DNA from: Limnohabitans sp. Rim8
GTDB lineage: Bacteria; Pseudomonadota; Gammaproteobacteria; Burkholderiales; Burkholderiaceae_C
DNA length: 64,000 bases
Direction: 5' to 3'
Assembly (NCBI GenBank): GCA_945897465.1
Contig: CAMDFK010000007.1
Coordinates: forward strand, 1 to 64,000
The notes below the pieces were generated by a model. That model was not told where the DNA came from. It saw only the letters and a list, made by a program, of their open reading frames with translations, and searched no databases. Positions 52,761-62,156 of this stretch are shown in pieces (positions within the stretch are counted from its first letter, which is position 1; every line of letters starts with the position of its first letter). Made by a program: the position numbers and the translations under genes.

Positions 52761-54143
52761 TCAGTCACTCTCGGCCTGCCTGAACTTCATCAAAGCCATC
52801 AGGCCACCAGCGCTGCTGTTGAACACAGAGAATGTGCCACCCATGCGCTGCACGGAGCGCTCCACAATGGCCAGACCCAGGCCCGAGCCTGTGGCAGCCG
52901 TGCGTGCGGCATCCCCTCTGAAGAAAGGTTGGGTCAGATTTTTCAGGCTTTCTTCCGACACGCCAGGGCCTTGGTCGCGCACCCGCAGCAGCACCCAGCC
53001 TTCGTGCACACGGGCCACAATTTCGACGCGTGTGATGCCGTCAGCGGGGCTTTGTCCGTAGCGCCGCGCGTTCTCCAGCAGGTTGGACAGCACGCGCCCC
53101 AGTTCCACGGGTTCTGCTTGTACCTGCAGATCTTCCCCTACATCCACCGTGATTTGCAGCCGTGGGTTGTGTCGCCATGGCGTGATGCAGCGGCTGATGA
53201 CCCCGGACAAAAGCACCGGTCCCAAGTCGGTGGGTTCCGGGCGGGCATAGTCCAAAAACTTGTCAATGATGTCATCGAGTTGCTCGATGTCGGCCACCAT
53301 CAAATCACGGGTTTGCGCATCGTTGACGCTCAGTTCAGTCTCCAGCCGCAAGCGGGCCAGGGGCGTGCGCAGGTCATGCGAAATCCCGGCCAGCATCAAA
53401 GCGCGTTCGGCCTCGATCTTGGCCAGTCGCTCGGCCATGCGGTTGAAGCCGATGTTGACTTCTCGGATCTCACTGGTGGCAGCCCTTTCGTCAAGTGGGT
53501 CTCCATGAAAGTGGCCTTCACGCACACGGCTGGCCGCGTAGGACAGGCGTTTGAGCGGGCGGTTGATCAGGCCAGCCAAAAAAGCTGCGCCGCCCAGCGA
53601 CAAGGCGGTGGTGAAGCTCAGCCAGATGATCCAGGCGCTGCCCCCCAAGGGTTTCAGTCGCGAGGGGTCCATTTGCAGCCAATAGCTGTCGCGCTCGATG
53701 GGAAAGCCAATCCACAGCCCATCTTCCTCGTTCACGCTGGAAGCAATGAGGGTGCCAGGCCCCAGTCGCTTGACCATTTCGTCGACCAGGCGTTTGTCCA
53801 TGCCGGAATCGGTGAATGCGACGATGCGGTCCGTGCGCTCACGCAATTGGATGCGGACATCCTCTTCGTCGGCCAGCATTTCGATGAGCGACAAACGTGC
53901 AATTTCATCGCTGTTTTTCAGCGCGGTTTTGGTCAGGTTCACCACCGTGGCAATTTGGTGGGCATTGCGCAGGATGCGTGGCTCATACTCCTGAGTTTTG
54001 AACATCTGCAGCCAGGCCACACTGCTGAAGAAAATCAGCAGGGCCAACCAAATGAAGGTGCGCCAAAACAGGCTGAGTTTCACGAGAGGGCCTTCCGGTG
54101 CAGCGGCAGCCACCCCATCCGATGCAGTGGGCTCGGGTTTCAC
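52761..54143 (-). CDS. envZ: EnvZ-like sensor histidine kinase
   Basis: A 460-residue inner-membrane kinase. Two transmembrane segments are visible, around residues 25-50 (FWRTFIWLALLIFFSSVAW) and about 170-195 (IIWLSFTTALSLGGAAFLAG), with a periplasmic part between. A HAMP region follows, then the phospho-acceptor His in ISHDLRTPLARLRLE and the ATPase boxes (LLENARRYGQS, VRDQGPGVS, GSGLGLAIVERSV). It overlaps the upstream ompR gene by 4 bp, as in the EnvZ/OmpR and RisS/RisA pairs. Confidence 0.9.
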   Translation of the reverse strand: MKPEPTASDGVAAAAPEGPLVKLSLFWRTFIWLALLIFFSSVAWLQMFKTQEYEPRILRNAHQIATVVNLTKTALKNSDEIARLSLIEMLADEEDVRIQLRERTDRIVAFTDSGMDKRLVDEMVKRLGPGTLIASSVNEEDGLWIGFPIERDSYWLQMDPSRLKPLGGSAWIIWLSFTTALSLGGAAFLAGLINRPLKRLSYAASRVREGHFHGDPLDERAATSEIREVNIGFNRMAERLAKIEAERALMLAGISHDLRTPLARLRLETELSVNDAQTRDLMVADIEQLDDIIDKFLDYARPEPTDLGPVLLSGVISRCITPWRHNPRLQITVDVGEDLQVQAEPVELGRVLSNLLENARRYGQSPADGITRVEIVARVHEGWVLLRVRDQGPGVSEESLKNLTQPFFRGDAARTAATGSGLGLAIVERSVQRMGGTFSVFNSSAGGLMALMKFRQAESD

Positions 54144-54868
54144 GGTTGTCCATCGGGCACAAAGACGTAACCGACCCCCCAGACGGTCTGGATGATTTTG
54201 GGTGAAGCCGGGTCGACTTCGATCATTTTGCGCAGACGGGAAATCTGTACATCCAGGCTGCGGTCGAAGGGTTCGAACTCGCGGCCGCGTGCCAGTTGGG
54301 CCAGTTTGTCGCGTGTCAGCGATAGCCGAGGGTGTCTGGCCAAGGCCTTGAGCATGGCGAATTCGCCAGTGGTCAAGGGTATATTCACGCCGTTTTTGCT
54401 CAGTGACCGGTCGCCCAAGTCGAGCTTGAACTGTCCAAAGGCGATGACCTCTTCATCGGTCGAGGGTGAGCCGGGCAGTTCGCTGACAGGTCTGCGGCGC
54501 AGCACCGCGTGGATGCGGGCCAGCAATTCACGGGGGTTGAAGGGTTTGCCCAAATAGTCGTCGGCCCCAATTTCCAGACCGTTGATGCGGTCCACGTCTT
54601 CGCCCTTGGCGGTCAACATGATCACAGGGGTTTTCACGCCGCTGGCCCGCAATCGCTTGCAGATGCTCAGGCCGTCTTCGCCCGGCAGCATCAGGTCGAG
54701 CACCAACATGTCGATGGACTCGCGCTGCAAGATGCGATCGAGTGCTCGGCCGTCTTCGGCCAACAGCACGTCAAAGCCCTCTTGCGTTAAGAATCGACGC
54801 AACAGATCACGAATGCGTGCGTCATCGTCCACGATGACGATTTTGTCCAAACGTTGAGAAGCGCTCAT
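54140..54868 (-). CDS. ompR: OmpR-type response regulator
   Basis: A 242-residue OmpR/PhoB-family regulator. The receiver domain has VDDDARIRDLL and the phospho-accepting Asp58 in LVLDLMLPGEDG; Lys in the third block is in LGKPFNPREL. The C-terminal winged helix contains LTTGEFAMLKALARHPRLSL and ISRLRKMIE. It starts 5 bp downstream of the bdhA stop and overlaps envZ by 4 bp, so the three genes form one transcript. Confidence 0.93.
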   Translation of the reverse strand: MSASQRLDKIVIVDDDARIRDLLRRFLTQEGFDVLLAEDGRALDRILQRESIDMLVLDLMLPGEDGLSICKRLRASGVKTPVIMLTAKGEDVDRINGLEIGADDYLGKPFNPRELLARIHAVLRRRPVSELPGSPSTDEEVIAFGQFKLDLGDRSLSKNGVNIPLTTGEFAMLKALARHPRLSLTRDKLAQLARGREFEPFDRSLDVQISRLRKMIEVDPASPKIIQTVWGVGYVFVPDGQP

Positions 54869-54873
54869 CTTGT

Positions 54874-55644
54874 TTATTGGGCGGTCCAGCCGCCGTCCAT
54901 GTTCCAGGCCACGCCGCGCACATTGTTGCCTGCAGCCGAGCAGAAGAACACCGCCAGTTCGCCCAGTTCTTCGGGCGTGGTGAACTGCATGGAGGGCTCC
55001 TTCTCTTGCAATAGCACTTTCTTGGCTTCTTCATTGGACAAGCCCATGGCCACGGCCTTGGCGTCCACCTGTTTTTGCACCAGCGGAGTCAGCACCCAGC
55101 CGGGGCAAATGGCGTTGCAGGTCACGCCGGTGGTGGCGTTTTCGAGCGCGGTGACCTTGGTCAGGCCCACCACGCCGTGCTTGGCGGCCACATAGGCCGA
55201 TTTTTCGGCCGACCCAACCAGGCCATGGATGGAGGCGACGTTGATGATGCGGCCCCAGTTGGCGGCCTTCATGGCGGGCAGGGCCAAGCGTGTGGCGTGG
55301 AAGGCGCTGCTCAGGTTGATGGCGATGATGGCGTCCCAGCGCTCGATCGGGAATTCTTCGATCTTGGCCACATGCTGGATGCCTGCGTTGTTGACCAAAA
55401 TGTCGACGCGGCCAAAGGTGTCGGCAGCGAACTTCATCATGGCCTCGATTTCAGAGGCTTTGCTCACGTCGGCGCCGTGGTAAGCCACTTTCACACCCAG
55501 GGCAGCGATTTCGGATTGGGCGCCTTCGGCATCGCCAAAACCATTGAGCACGATGTTGGCGCCTTGTTTGGCCAAAGCCTTGGCAATGCCCAGTCCAATG
55601 CCGCTCGTAGAACCGGTGACCAACGCTGTTTTACCTTGCAACAT
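54874..55644 (-). CDS. bdhA: 3-hydroxybutyrate dehydrogenase
   Basis: A 256-residue short-chain dehydrogenase. TGSTSGIGLGIAKALAKQG is the NAD loop, NNAGIQHV follows, and the catalytic Ser-Tyr-Lys is in NVASIHGLVGSAEKSAYVAAK (shown in parts VASIHG and SAYVAAKHG). The IQHVAKIEEFP and C-terminal GWTAQ match D-beta-hydroxybutyrate dehydrogenase, the polyhydroxybutyrate-breakdown enzyme. It is transcribed with ompR and envZ. Confidence 0.9.
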   Translation of the reverse strand: MLQGKTALVTGSTSGIGLGIAKALAKQGANIVLNGFGDAEGAQSEIAALGVKVAYHGADVSKASEIEAMMKFAADTFGRVDILVNNAGIQHVAKIEEFPIERWDAIIAINLSSAFHATRLALPAMKAANWGRIINVASIHGLVGSAEKSAYVAAKHGVVGLTKVTALENATTGVTCNAICPGWVLTPLVQKQVDAKAVAMGLSNEEAKKVLLQEKEPSMQFTTPEELGELAVFFCSAAGNNVRGVAWNMDGGWTAQ

Positions 55645-55745
55645 GTTTTCTCCTCCGAAAGATGATTTAGGATGTTCAAAAGACCATTATCGCGCCGCCC
55701 AAGCCCGGTTTGACGGGCCAACTCTTTAGATTGTTTCCGATTGTC

Positions 55746-56699
55746 ATGACCTTGCTCCCCACCTTAGCCCCCGTTGCCACTGACCTATCCCCCCAGCTCG
55801 AATGGGTGACTTGCCCACACCCCGAAGGGCAGCACCGCATGGCCTTTTGGCGTTGGGGCGACGCGAGTGCCCGCCGCTTGGTGGTGTGTGTGCATGGCCT
55901 GACCCGTCAGGGCCGGGATTTTGACCGCTTGGCCCAAGCCCTTGTGGCACAAAGCTCCGAGCCACTGCAAGTGATCTGCCCCGATGTGGCGGGACGAGGC
56001 CGCAGCGAATGGCTGAGCGATCCTGCCCTGTACCAAATTCCGCAATACGCAGGCGACATGCTGGCCATGCTGGGCCAGATTCAGCAGCACTTGGGGGCGG
56101 ACAAGCCCCTGCAATCGCTCGACTGGGTGGGCACCAGCATGGGTGGCTTGATCGGCATGGTGTTGGCTGGGCAGCCGGGCTTGCCCTTGCCTTGCCCCAT
56201 TCGCTGCTTGGTGCTCAACGATGTGGGCCCGGCCATCACCTGGTCGTCGGTCCAACGCATGCAAACCTATGTGGGGCAATACGGCCAATACCGCGACCTC
56301 GATGAAGCCGCAGCCGCTTTGTGGACCCTGTCTCAAGGCTTTGGCCCGGTTTTGCCCCAGGTCTGGCGCGAGATGTCAGCGCACATGACCCGTCCCACCG
56401 CCGATGGCCAGTTGACCCTGCATTACGACCCCGCCATCGGGGTGCCCGTGCGGGCCTTGACCCCCGAAGCGGCGACCGCGGGTGAAGCCATGTTGTGGTC
56501 TTTGTACGACCAGATTCAGGCCAAAACCCTGTTGATTCGGGGGCAGGACTCTGACTTGCTGACGCCCGAAACGGCCAACCAGATGACGCAGCGTGGCCCC
56601 CGTGCCCAGCTGGACACTTGGCCGGGGTGCGGTCATGCGCCCACCTTGACAGGAGACGATCAGATCGCGGTGTTGACGCATTTTTTGTTGGCCAACTAG
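55746..56699 (+). CDS. Alpha/beta hydrolase
   Basis: A 317-residue serine hydrolase. VCVHGLTRQGRDFDRLA supplies the oxyanion region, the nucleophile Ser is in VGTSMGGLIG, an Asp is in LIRGQDSDLLT and a His in GCGHAPTL. The ATG at 55746 is preferred to a GTG-type start at 55710. The closest well-known members are lactonases/esterases of the haloperoxidase-like group. It ends 4 bp before relA. Confidence 0.87.
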   Translation: MTLLPTLAPVATDLSPQLEWVTCPHPEGQHRMAFWRWGDASARRLVVCVHGLTRQGRDFDRLAQALVAQSSEPLQVICPDVAGRGRSEWLSDPALYQIPQYAGDMLAMLGQIQQHLGADKPLQSLDWVGTSMGGLIGMVLAGQPGLPLPCPIRCLVLNDVGPAITWSSVQRMQTYVGQYGQYRDLDEAAAALWTLSQGFGPVLPQVWREMSAHMTRPTADGQLTLHYDPAIGVPVRALTPEAATAGEAMLWSLYDQIQAKTLLIRGQDSDLLTPETANQMTQRGPRAQLDTWPGCGHAPTLTGDDQIAVLTHFLLAN

Positions 56700-56703
56700 G
56701 TTC

Positions 56704-58965
56704 ATGGTCAGCCCCACCTCCAGCCACGCGGCCAGCCCGATGTCCACGTCGGGCCGCTTGCATGCACCCCATTTGCCGCCCGTCGTGCTGGCCACAGCAC
56801 AAGGGTCAGAACAAACCGAAACCCTGACCAAAGCCCGCGCCTTTGCCGAACCCCTGATTGCCGGTGAAACGCTGGACACGGGTGAAAACATCCTGGCGCA
56901 TGCCGATGCCGTGGCCGCAATTTTGGCGGGCATTGGGGGATCGGTGGCCATGCAGGCGGCCACTTACCTGGTGTATGCCTGCCCGCACCTGAACAAACCC
57001 GAAGAGGTGATGGCCAAGGCCTTTGGCCCTGAGTTGGCGCAACTGGCCATGCAGACCAACCAGCTGGTGCATGTGCAGCGCCTCTCGCGTGCGGCCGAAT
57101 CGGGCACCCATGGCCCTGACAACACGCCGCTGAGCCCGCGCATCCAGACCGAAAACGTGCGCAAAATGCTGCTGGCCTTCAGCCGCGACTTGCGCGTGGT
57201 CATGCTTCGCCTGGCCTCGCGTTTGCAAACCCTGCGCCATTACGCCGCCACCAAGCTGCCCGTGCCCCCAGCTTTGGCCAGCGAGTCTTTGCAGGTGTTC
57301 GCGCCTTTGGCCAACCGTTTGGGCATTTGGCAGATCAAATGGGAGATAGAAGACCTGTCCTTCCGTTTTCTGGAGCCTGCGACCTACAAAGACATTGCCC
57401 GCTTACTGGACGAAAAACGCACCGAGCGTGAGCGCCATATGGTGGATCTGCGTTTGCGCTTGCAGCAGGCCTTGTCCGAGCAGGGCATTGCGGCTTCTGT
57501 GGATGGGCGCCCCAAGCACATTTACAGCATCGTGCGCAAAATGCGCGGTAAGTCGCTGCCATTTGAGCGCGTGTTCGACATCCGGGCGCTGCGTGTGGTG
57601 GTGCCGAGCGTGGCCGATTGTTACCAGGCGCTCAGCTGGGTGCACGAGCACTTTGTGCCAATCGCCGAGGAGTTTGACGACTATATCGCCAAGCCCAAAG
57701 CCAACGGCTACCAGTCACTGCACACCGTGGTGCGAGATGCCGATGGCGGCCCGATCGAGGTGCAAATCCGCACCCAAGCCATGCACGACCATGCCGAGAA
57801 CGGTGTGGCCGCCCACTGGGCATACAAAGAAGCGGGCACCAAAGGCTATGCCGGTGTATCAGCCACCAGCGAATACGACACCAAAATCGCCGTGCTGCGC
57901 CAGCTGCTGGCTTGGGAGCGCGACCTGTCTGGGGCCGCCCAAGCCAGTGCGCCCGGCAGCGGCCTGTTTGATGACCGCATTTATGTGCTGACGCCTGACG
58001 CCGCCGTGGTCGAGTTGCCGCAAGGCGCCACGCCCATCGACTTTGCCTACACGGTGCACACCAACTTGGGCCACCGCTGCCGGGGCGCCAAGGTCGATGG
58101 GGCCATGGTGCCGCTGAACACCCAGCTGGCCAATGGCCAGACGGTGGAGATCACCGCCATCAAGGAAGGCGGGCCTTCGCGCGATTGGCTCAACCCCGAG
58201 TTGGGCTTTTTGGCCAGCCCCCGTGCGCGGGCCAAAGTGCGCGCCTGGTTCAACACACAAGTGATGGCCGAAACCGTGGCCCGCGGGCGCGAGGCGGTCG
58301 AAAAATCCCTGCAACGCTTGGGGCGCACCGCGATCCGCTTGGAAGAGCTGGCCAGCCAGCTGGGCTTCAAATCGGCCGATGGCCTGTTTGAGGTGGTGGG
58401 CAAGGACGAGTATTCGCTGCGCAACATCGAGGTGTTGCTCAACCCGCCCGAGCCAGCGCCGCAAGACAACGAGTTTCTGCCTAGGAAGTTCAAAGGCGCT
58501 GTGGCCCGCCAATCACCCTCGGGCGTGCTGGTGGTGGGGGTGGATTCTTTGCTGACTCAGCTTTCGCGCTGCTGCAAACCCGCGCCGCCCGATGCGATCA
58601 GTGGATTTGTCACGCGCGGTAAAGGCGTGAGCATCCACCGCCAAGACTGCAGCAACTTCCGCGAGCTGTTATCGCGGCACGGCGAGCGCGTGATCGAGGT
58701 GCGTTGGGGCGAGCACAAAGGGGCCGATTCCTTGGTCTACCCGGTGGACGTGGCGGTGGAGGCCTTTGACCGCCAAGGCCTGCTGCGCGACATCTCCGAA
58801 GTGTTTGCCAAAGAAAAGATGAACGTGATCGGCGTGCAGACCCAGTCGGTCAAAGGCACGGCCTGGATGACCTTCACGGTGGAGATTGGCGATGCGGTCA
58901 GCCTGAACAAGGTGCTGGGCACTGTGCGTGGCGTCAAAGGGGTCAGGGCAGCACGAAGAAGGTAA
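56704..58965 (+). CDS. relA: (p)ppGpp synthetase RelA (GTP pyrophosphokinase)
   Basis: A 753-residue stringent-response enzyme. The N-terminal hydrolase region lacks an intact HD motif (YACPHLNKPEE in the expected place), so it is RelA rather than SpoT. The synthetase contains KHIYSIVRKMRGK, VFDIRALRVVV and PKANGYQSLHTVV; then a TGS domain (VYVLTPDAAVVELPQGATPID in parts) and a C-terminal ACT domain (VAVEAFDRQGLLRDISEVFA). It makes pppGpp from GTP and ATP on stalled ribosomes. It starts 4 bp after the hydrolase gene and is followed by tRNA-Val. Confidence 0.94.
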   Translation: MVSPTSSHAASPMSTSGRLHAPHLPPVVLATAQGSEQTETLTKARAFAEPLIAGETLDTGENILAHADAVAAILAGIGGSVAMQAATYLVYACPHLNKPEEVMAKAFGPELAQLAMQTNQLVHVQRLSRAAESGTHGPDNTPLSPRIQTENVRKMLLAFSRDLRVVMLRLASRLQTLRHYAATKLPVPPALASESLQVFAPLANRLGIWQIKWEIEDLSFRFLEPATYKDIARLLDEKRTERERHMVDLRLRLQQALSEQGIAASVDGRPKHIYSIVRKMRGKSLPFERVFDIRALRVVVPSVADCYQALSWVHEHFVPIAEEFDDYIAKPKANGYQSLHTVVRDADGGPIEVQIRTQAMHDHAENGVAAHWAYKEAGTKGYAGVSATSEYDTKIAVLRQLLAWERDLSGAAQASAPGSGLFDDRIYVLTPDAAVVELPQGATPIDFAYTVHTNLGHRCRGAKVDGAMVPLNTQLANGQTVEITAIKEGGPSRDWLNPELGFLASPRARAKVRAWFNTQVMAETVARGREAVEKSLQRLGRTAIRLEELASQLGFKSADGLFEVVGKDEYSLRNIEVLLNPPEPAPQDNEFLPRKFKGAVARQSPSGVLVVGVDSLLTQLSRCCKPAPPDAISGFVTRGKGVSIHRQDCSNFRELLSRHGERVIEVRWGEHKGADSLVYPVDVAVEAFDRQGLLRDISEVFAKEKMNVIGVQTQSVKGTAWMTFTVEIGDAVSLNKVLGTVRGVKGVRAARRR

Positions 58966-59011
58966 AGGTGTCTTATCGACTTGTGCACTGAAAAGTGCGA
59001 TTGTTTAAGGT

Positions 59012-59017
59012 TATACT
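59012..59017 (+). promoter_or_regulatory. Candidate -10 box for tRNA-Val
   Basis: TATACT lies 13 bp upstream of the tRNA start, in an AT-rich patch between relA and the tRNA. No clear -35 box with normal spacing is visible. Confidence 0.4.
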
Positions 59018-59029
59018 ATTGAGCTTAGC

Positions 59030-59106
59030 AGGCGCGTAGCTCAGTTGGTTAGAGCACCACCTTGACATGGTGGGGGTCGCTAGTTCGAATCTAGTCGCGC
59101 CTACCA
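59030..59106 (+). tRNA. tRNA-Val (anticodon GAC)
   Basis: The 77-nt gene includes an encoded CCA. The acceptor stem is AGGCGCG paired with CGCGCCT. The anticodon arm is CCACC-TTGACAT-GGTGG with GAC at 59064-59066. The T arm CTAGT-TCGAATC... and GTTCGAA loop are normal. It reads GUC/GUU valine codons. It stands alone between relA and a terminator. Confidence 0.95.
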
Positions 59107-59120
59107 AATTCGGTAGAAAT

Positions 59121-59154
59121 AAAGCACTTGGCAGTGATGCTTGGTGCTTTTTTT
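59121..59154 (+). terminator. Terminator after tRNA-Val
   Basis: AAAGCAC (59121-59127) pairs with GTGCTTT (59144-59150), followed by more T's. The loop is long (16 nt). It could also serve the minus-strand prlC-type gene ending at 59160. Confidence 0.7.
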
Positions 59155-59159
59155 ATGCC

Positions 59160-61193
59160 TCAAACCATCCCTTGGTGCCGAAGTAAGGCGTCAATGCTGG
59201 GCTCGCGGCCTCGAAAAGCCTTGAATGATTCCAACGCAGGGCGGCTGCCGCCGGCCTCCAGAATGGCTTGACGGTAAAGACGGCCGGTTTCCACGCTGGG
59301 CGTGCCGTCCGCAGTAGCAGTTTCTTCAAACGCGGCGTAAGCGTCTGCGCTCAGCACCTCAGCCCATTTGTAGCTGTAATACCCGGCGGCGTAACCGCCT
59401 GCAAAGATGTGGCTGAAGGTGTGGGCCATGCGGTTGAAGGCGGGTGGGCGCATCACGGCCACCTCGTCGCGCACCCGTTGCAAGAGCGGCATGAAGTCTT
59501 GCGCGGGGTCGTGTTCGGAATGCACCAGCATGTCGAACAGCGAAAACTCGATCTGACGCAAAGTTTGCAGGCCGCTTTGGAAGTTTTTGGCGGCCAGCAT
59601 CTTGTCGAACAGCGCGCGCGGCAGCGGCTCGCCTGTTTCCACATGGGCCGTCATGTGGCGCAGCACCGACCATTCCCAGCAGAAGTTTTCCATGAACTGG
59701 CTGGGCAGCTCGACCGCGTCCCACTCCACGCCGCTGATGCCCGAAACATCTCGCTCGTTCACTTGGGTGAGCATGTGGTGCAGGCCGTGGCCAAATTCGT
59801 GGAAGAGGGTGATCACATCGTCGTGTGTGAGCAAAGGCGGCTGGCCGTTCACGCCTTCGGCGAAGTTGCACACCAGGTGCGCCACCGGCGTTTGCAGCAA
59901 GCCTGTGTCGGGTCGTTGCCAGCGGCCGCGCACATCGTCCATCCAGGCGCCGCCGCGCTTTCCTGCTCGGGCGGGCGGGTCGAGGTAGAACTGGCCCACC
60001 AATTGGTCGTTGCGCTCGATCCGGTAAAAGCCCACGGCCGGGTGCCAGACGGGCGCCTGGTCAGGCCGGATGCTGACTTCAAACAGGGTTTCGATGATCT
60101 TGAACAGCCCGGCCAGCACCTTGGGCGCGGTGAAGTAATGCTTGACCTCTTGCTCGCTGAAGCTGTAGCGGGCTTCTTTGAGTTTTTCGCTCAGGTAGGG
60201 CACGTCCCAAGGGTTGAGAGGGCCGGTGATGCCCAGTGCGTTGGCTGCGAATTCGCGCAGGTCGGCCAGGTCTTTTTCGGCAAAGGGGCGAGCTTTGGCC
60301 GCCAGGTCGCGCAAGAAGGCAGTGACTTTCTCGGGTGACTCGGCCATTTTGGGCACCACCGACAATTGAGCGTAGTTGTCAAAACCCAAGAGTTGCGCCT
60401 CTTCTTGGCGCAGCGCCAGGATTTCCTGCATCAAGGGGGTGTTGTCGAAATGCTTGGCGTCTTCGGGGGCTTGGTCTGAGGCGCGGGTCACATAGGCTTT
60501 GTAGAGCTGCTCGCGCAAAGCGCTGCTGTTGGCGAACTGCATCACAGGCAAGTACACCGGCATTTTCAGGCTCAGGCGGTGGCCTTCTTTGCCCTCTTTT
60601 TGCGCGGCGTCGCGGGTGGCTTGCACCACATCGGCGGGCACGCCTTGGAGTTGGTCTTCGCTGACGTACAAGGCAAATTTGTCGGTCGCGTCGAGTGTGT
60701 TCTCGCTGAACTTTTGCGCGATTTCGGCCAGCCGCTCCTGGATGGCGGCATAGCGTTCTTTGGCTGCGCCTTGCAGTTCGGCCCCGCCCAAGACAAAGCC
60801 GCGCAGGGCGTTTTTGCGGGCCTGTGTTTGCTCGGCATTCAGGCTGGCCGCGTCAATAGCTTTGTATTTGGCGTACAGGTGTTCGTCGCTGCCCAGGCGG
60901 GTCCAAAACTCGGTCACCCGGGGCAGGGCGGCGTTGTAGGCGGCACGCAACTCGGGCGTGTCGGCCACGCTGTTGAGGTGTGAGACCGCGCCCCAGGCCA
61001 TGCCCAGTTTTTCAGTGATCACGTCCAGGTTTTGGGCAATGGCTTTCCAATCGGACGGAAAGTCTGAAGCGGTCACGGTGGCCAAGGCTTTTTCGGCAGA
61101 GGCCAGCAATTCGTCGAGGGCGGGGGCCACATGCTCGGGGGCAATGCGGTCAAACAAGGGCAGGCCAGAGGTGTCGAGCAAGGGGTTGGTCAT
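59160..61193 (-). CDS. prlC: Oligopeptidase A (M3 family)
   Basis: A 677-residue zinc oligopeptidase. The HExxH motif is LFHEFGHGLHHMLT, with the third ligand Glu about 25 residues downstream near SGVEWDAVELPSQFMENF. The N-terminal MTNPLLDTSGLPLFDRI is usual. It degrades signal peptides and short peptides in the cytoplasm. Convergent with tRNA-Val and immediately downstream of folD (36-bp gap), so they may share a transcript. Confidence 0.94.
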   Translation of the reverse strand: MTNPLLDTSGLPLFDRIAPEHVAPALDELLASAEKALATVTASDFPSDWKAIAQNLDVITEKLGMAWGAVSHLNSVADTPELRAAYNAALPRVTEFWTRLGSDEHLYAKYKAIDAASLNAEQTQARKNALRGFVLGGAELQGAAKERYAAIQERLAEIAQKFSENTLDATDKFALYVSEDQLQGVPADVVQATRDAAQKEGKEGHRLSLKMPVYLPVMQFANSSALREQLYKAYVTRASDQAPEDAKHFDNTPLMQEILALRQEEAQLLGFDNYAQLSVVPKMAESPEKVTAFLRDLAAKARPFAEKDLADLREFAANALGITGPLNPWDVPYLSEKLKEARYSFSEQEVKHYFTAPKVLAGLFKIIETLFEVSIRPDQAPVWHPAVGFYRIERNDQLVGQFYLDPPARAGKRGGAWMDDVRGRWQRPDTGLLQTPVAHLVCNFAEGVNGQPPLLTHDDVITLFHEFGHGLHHMLTQVNERDVSGISGVEWDAVELPSQFMENFCWEWSVLRHMTAHVETGEPLPRALFDKMLAAKNFQSGLQTLRQIEFSLFDMLVHSEHDPAQDFMPLLQRVRDEVAVMRPPAFNRMAHTFSHIFAGGYAAGYYSYKWAEVLSADAYAAFEETATADGTPSVETGRLYRQAILEAGGSRPALESFKAFRGREPSIDALLRHQGMV

Positions 61194-61229
61194 GGGCGTT
61201 CCAAAAATCGGTTCGATCTGAACTTAATA

Positions 61230-62081
61230 TCACTTGGTGGCGTGTTCGGCCGCTTCAAGGGTATTGACCAGCAGCATGGTGATGGTCATGGGGCCCACAC
61301 CGCCGGGAACGGGGGTGATGTGGCTGGCGACTTGTTTGACGCCTTCAAAGTCCACGTCACCGCACAGTTTGCCTTCGTCGTTGCGGTTCATGCCCACGTC
61401 CAGCACCACGGCACCGGGCTTGACCATGTCGGCTGTCAATACGTTGCGCTTGCCTACGGCGGCCACGATCACGTCGGCTTGCAGGGTCAGGGCTTTGAGG
61501 TTTTGGGTGCGCGAGTGCGCGACGGTCACGGTGGCGTCTTTTTGCAGCAGCATCAGCGCCATGGGTTTGCCCACAATGTTGCTGCGACCAATGACCACGG
61601 CGTGTTTGCCGCGCAGGTCATAGCCAATGCTCTCGAGCATCTTCATGCAGCCATAAGGCGTGCAGGGCCAAAAACCGGGCATGCCGGTCATGAGGGCCCC
61701 GGCGCTGGCGATGTGAAAGCCATCGACGTCTTTGGCAGGGCTGATGGCTTCAATCACTTTTTGCGCGTCGATGTGCGGGGGCAGGGGCAATTGCACCAAG
61801 ATGCCGTGGATCGCCGGATCCTTGTTGAGGGCTTGCACACGGGCCAGCAAATCGGCCTCGGTCATGTCGGCCGCGTATTTTTCGAGGACTGAGTGCAAGC
61901 CACTGTCTTCGCAAGCCTTGACTTTGTTGCGCACATACACTTGGCTGGCCGGGTTGTCGCCCACCAGCACCACGGCCAAGCCGGGTGTCACGCCTTGGGC
62001 CTGGAGGGCTTGTGCCCGGGCAGCCACTTCGGTGCGCAGTTGCTTGGACAGGGCGTTGCCGTCAATGAGTTGGGCGGTCAT
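61230..62081 (-). CDS. folD: Methylenetetrahydrofolate dehydrogenase/cyclohydrolase
   Basis: A 283-residue bifunctional enzyme interconverting 5,10-methylene- and 10-formyl-tetrahydrofolate. [11 protein letters not shown] carries the catalytic Lys, [13 protein letters not shown] the substrate site, [15 protein letters not shown] the NADP region and [19 protein letters not shown] the C-terminal block, shown in parts. A terminator of the upstream regulator gene lies just before it. Confidence 0.95.
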   Translation of the reverse strand: MTAQLIDGNALSKQLRTEVAARAQALQAQGVTPGLAVVLVGDNPASQVYVRNKVKACEDSGLHSVLEKYAADMTEADLLARVQALNKDPAIHGILVQLPLPPHIDAQKVIEAISPAKDVDGFHIASAGALMTGMPGFWPCTPYGCMKMLESIGYDLRGKHAVVIGRSNIVGKPMALMLLQKDATVTVAHSRTQNLKALTLQADVIVAAVGKRNVLTADMVKPGAVVLDVGMNRNDEGKLCGDVDFEGVKQVASHITPVPGGVGPMTITMLLVNTLEAAEHATK

Positions 62082-62113
62082 GGGTGAAAACTCAAAAAAT
62101 CGGTTGGAAAATG

Positions 62114-62142
62114 CAAAACGCCCGGCTGGAGCGGGCGTTTTG
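62114..62142 (-). terminator. Terminator after the response regulator gene
   Basis: CAAAACGCCCG (62114-62124) pairs perfectly with CGGGCGTTTTG (62132-62142) around a 7-nt loop. It lies 15 bp downstream of the regulator stop and separates that gene from folD. Confidence 0.82.
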
Positions 62143-62156
62143 GGGAGGCAGGAGGA

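Noticed and set aside
59030-59154. tRNA-Val considered as an attachment site for an integrated element
   Set aside because: No integrase gene or partial tRNA 3' repeat was found nearby; both flanks are housekeeping genes.
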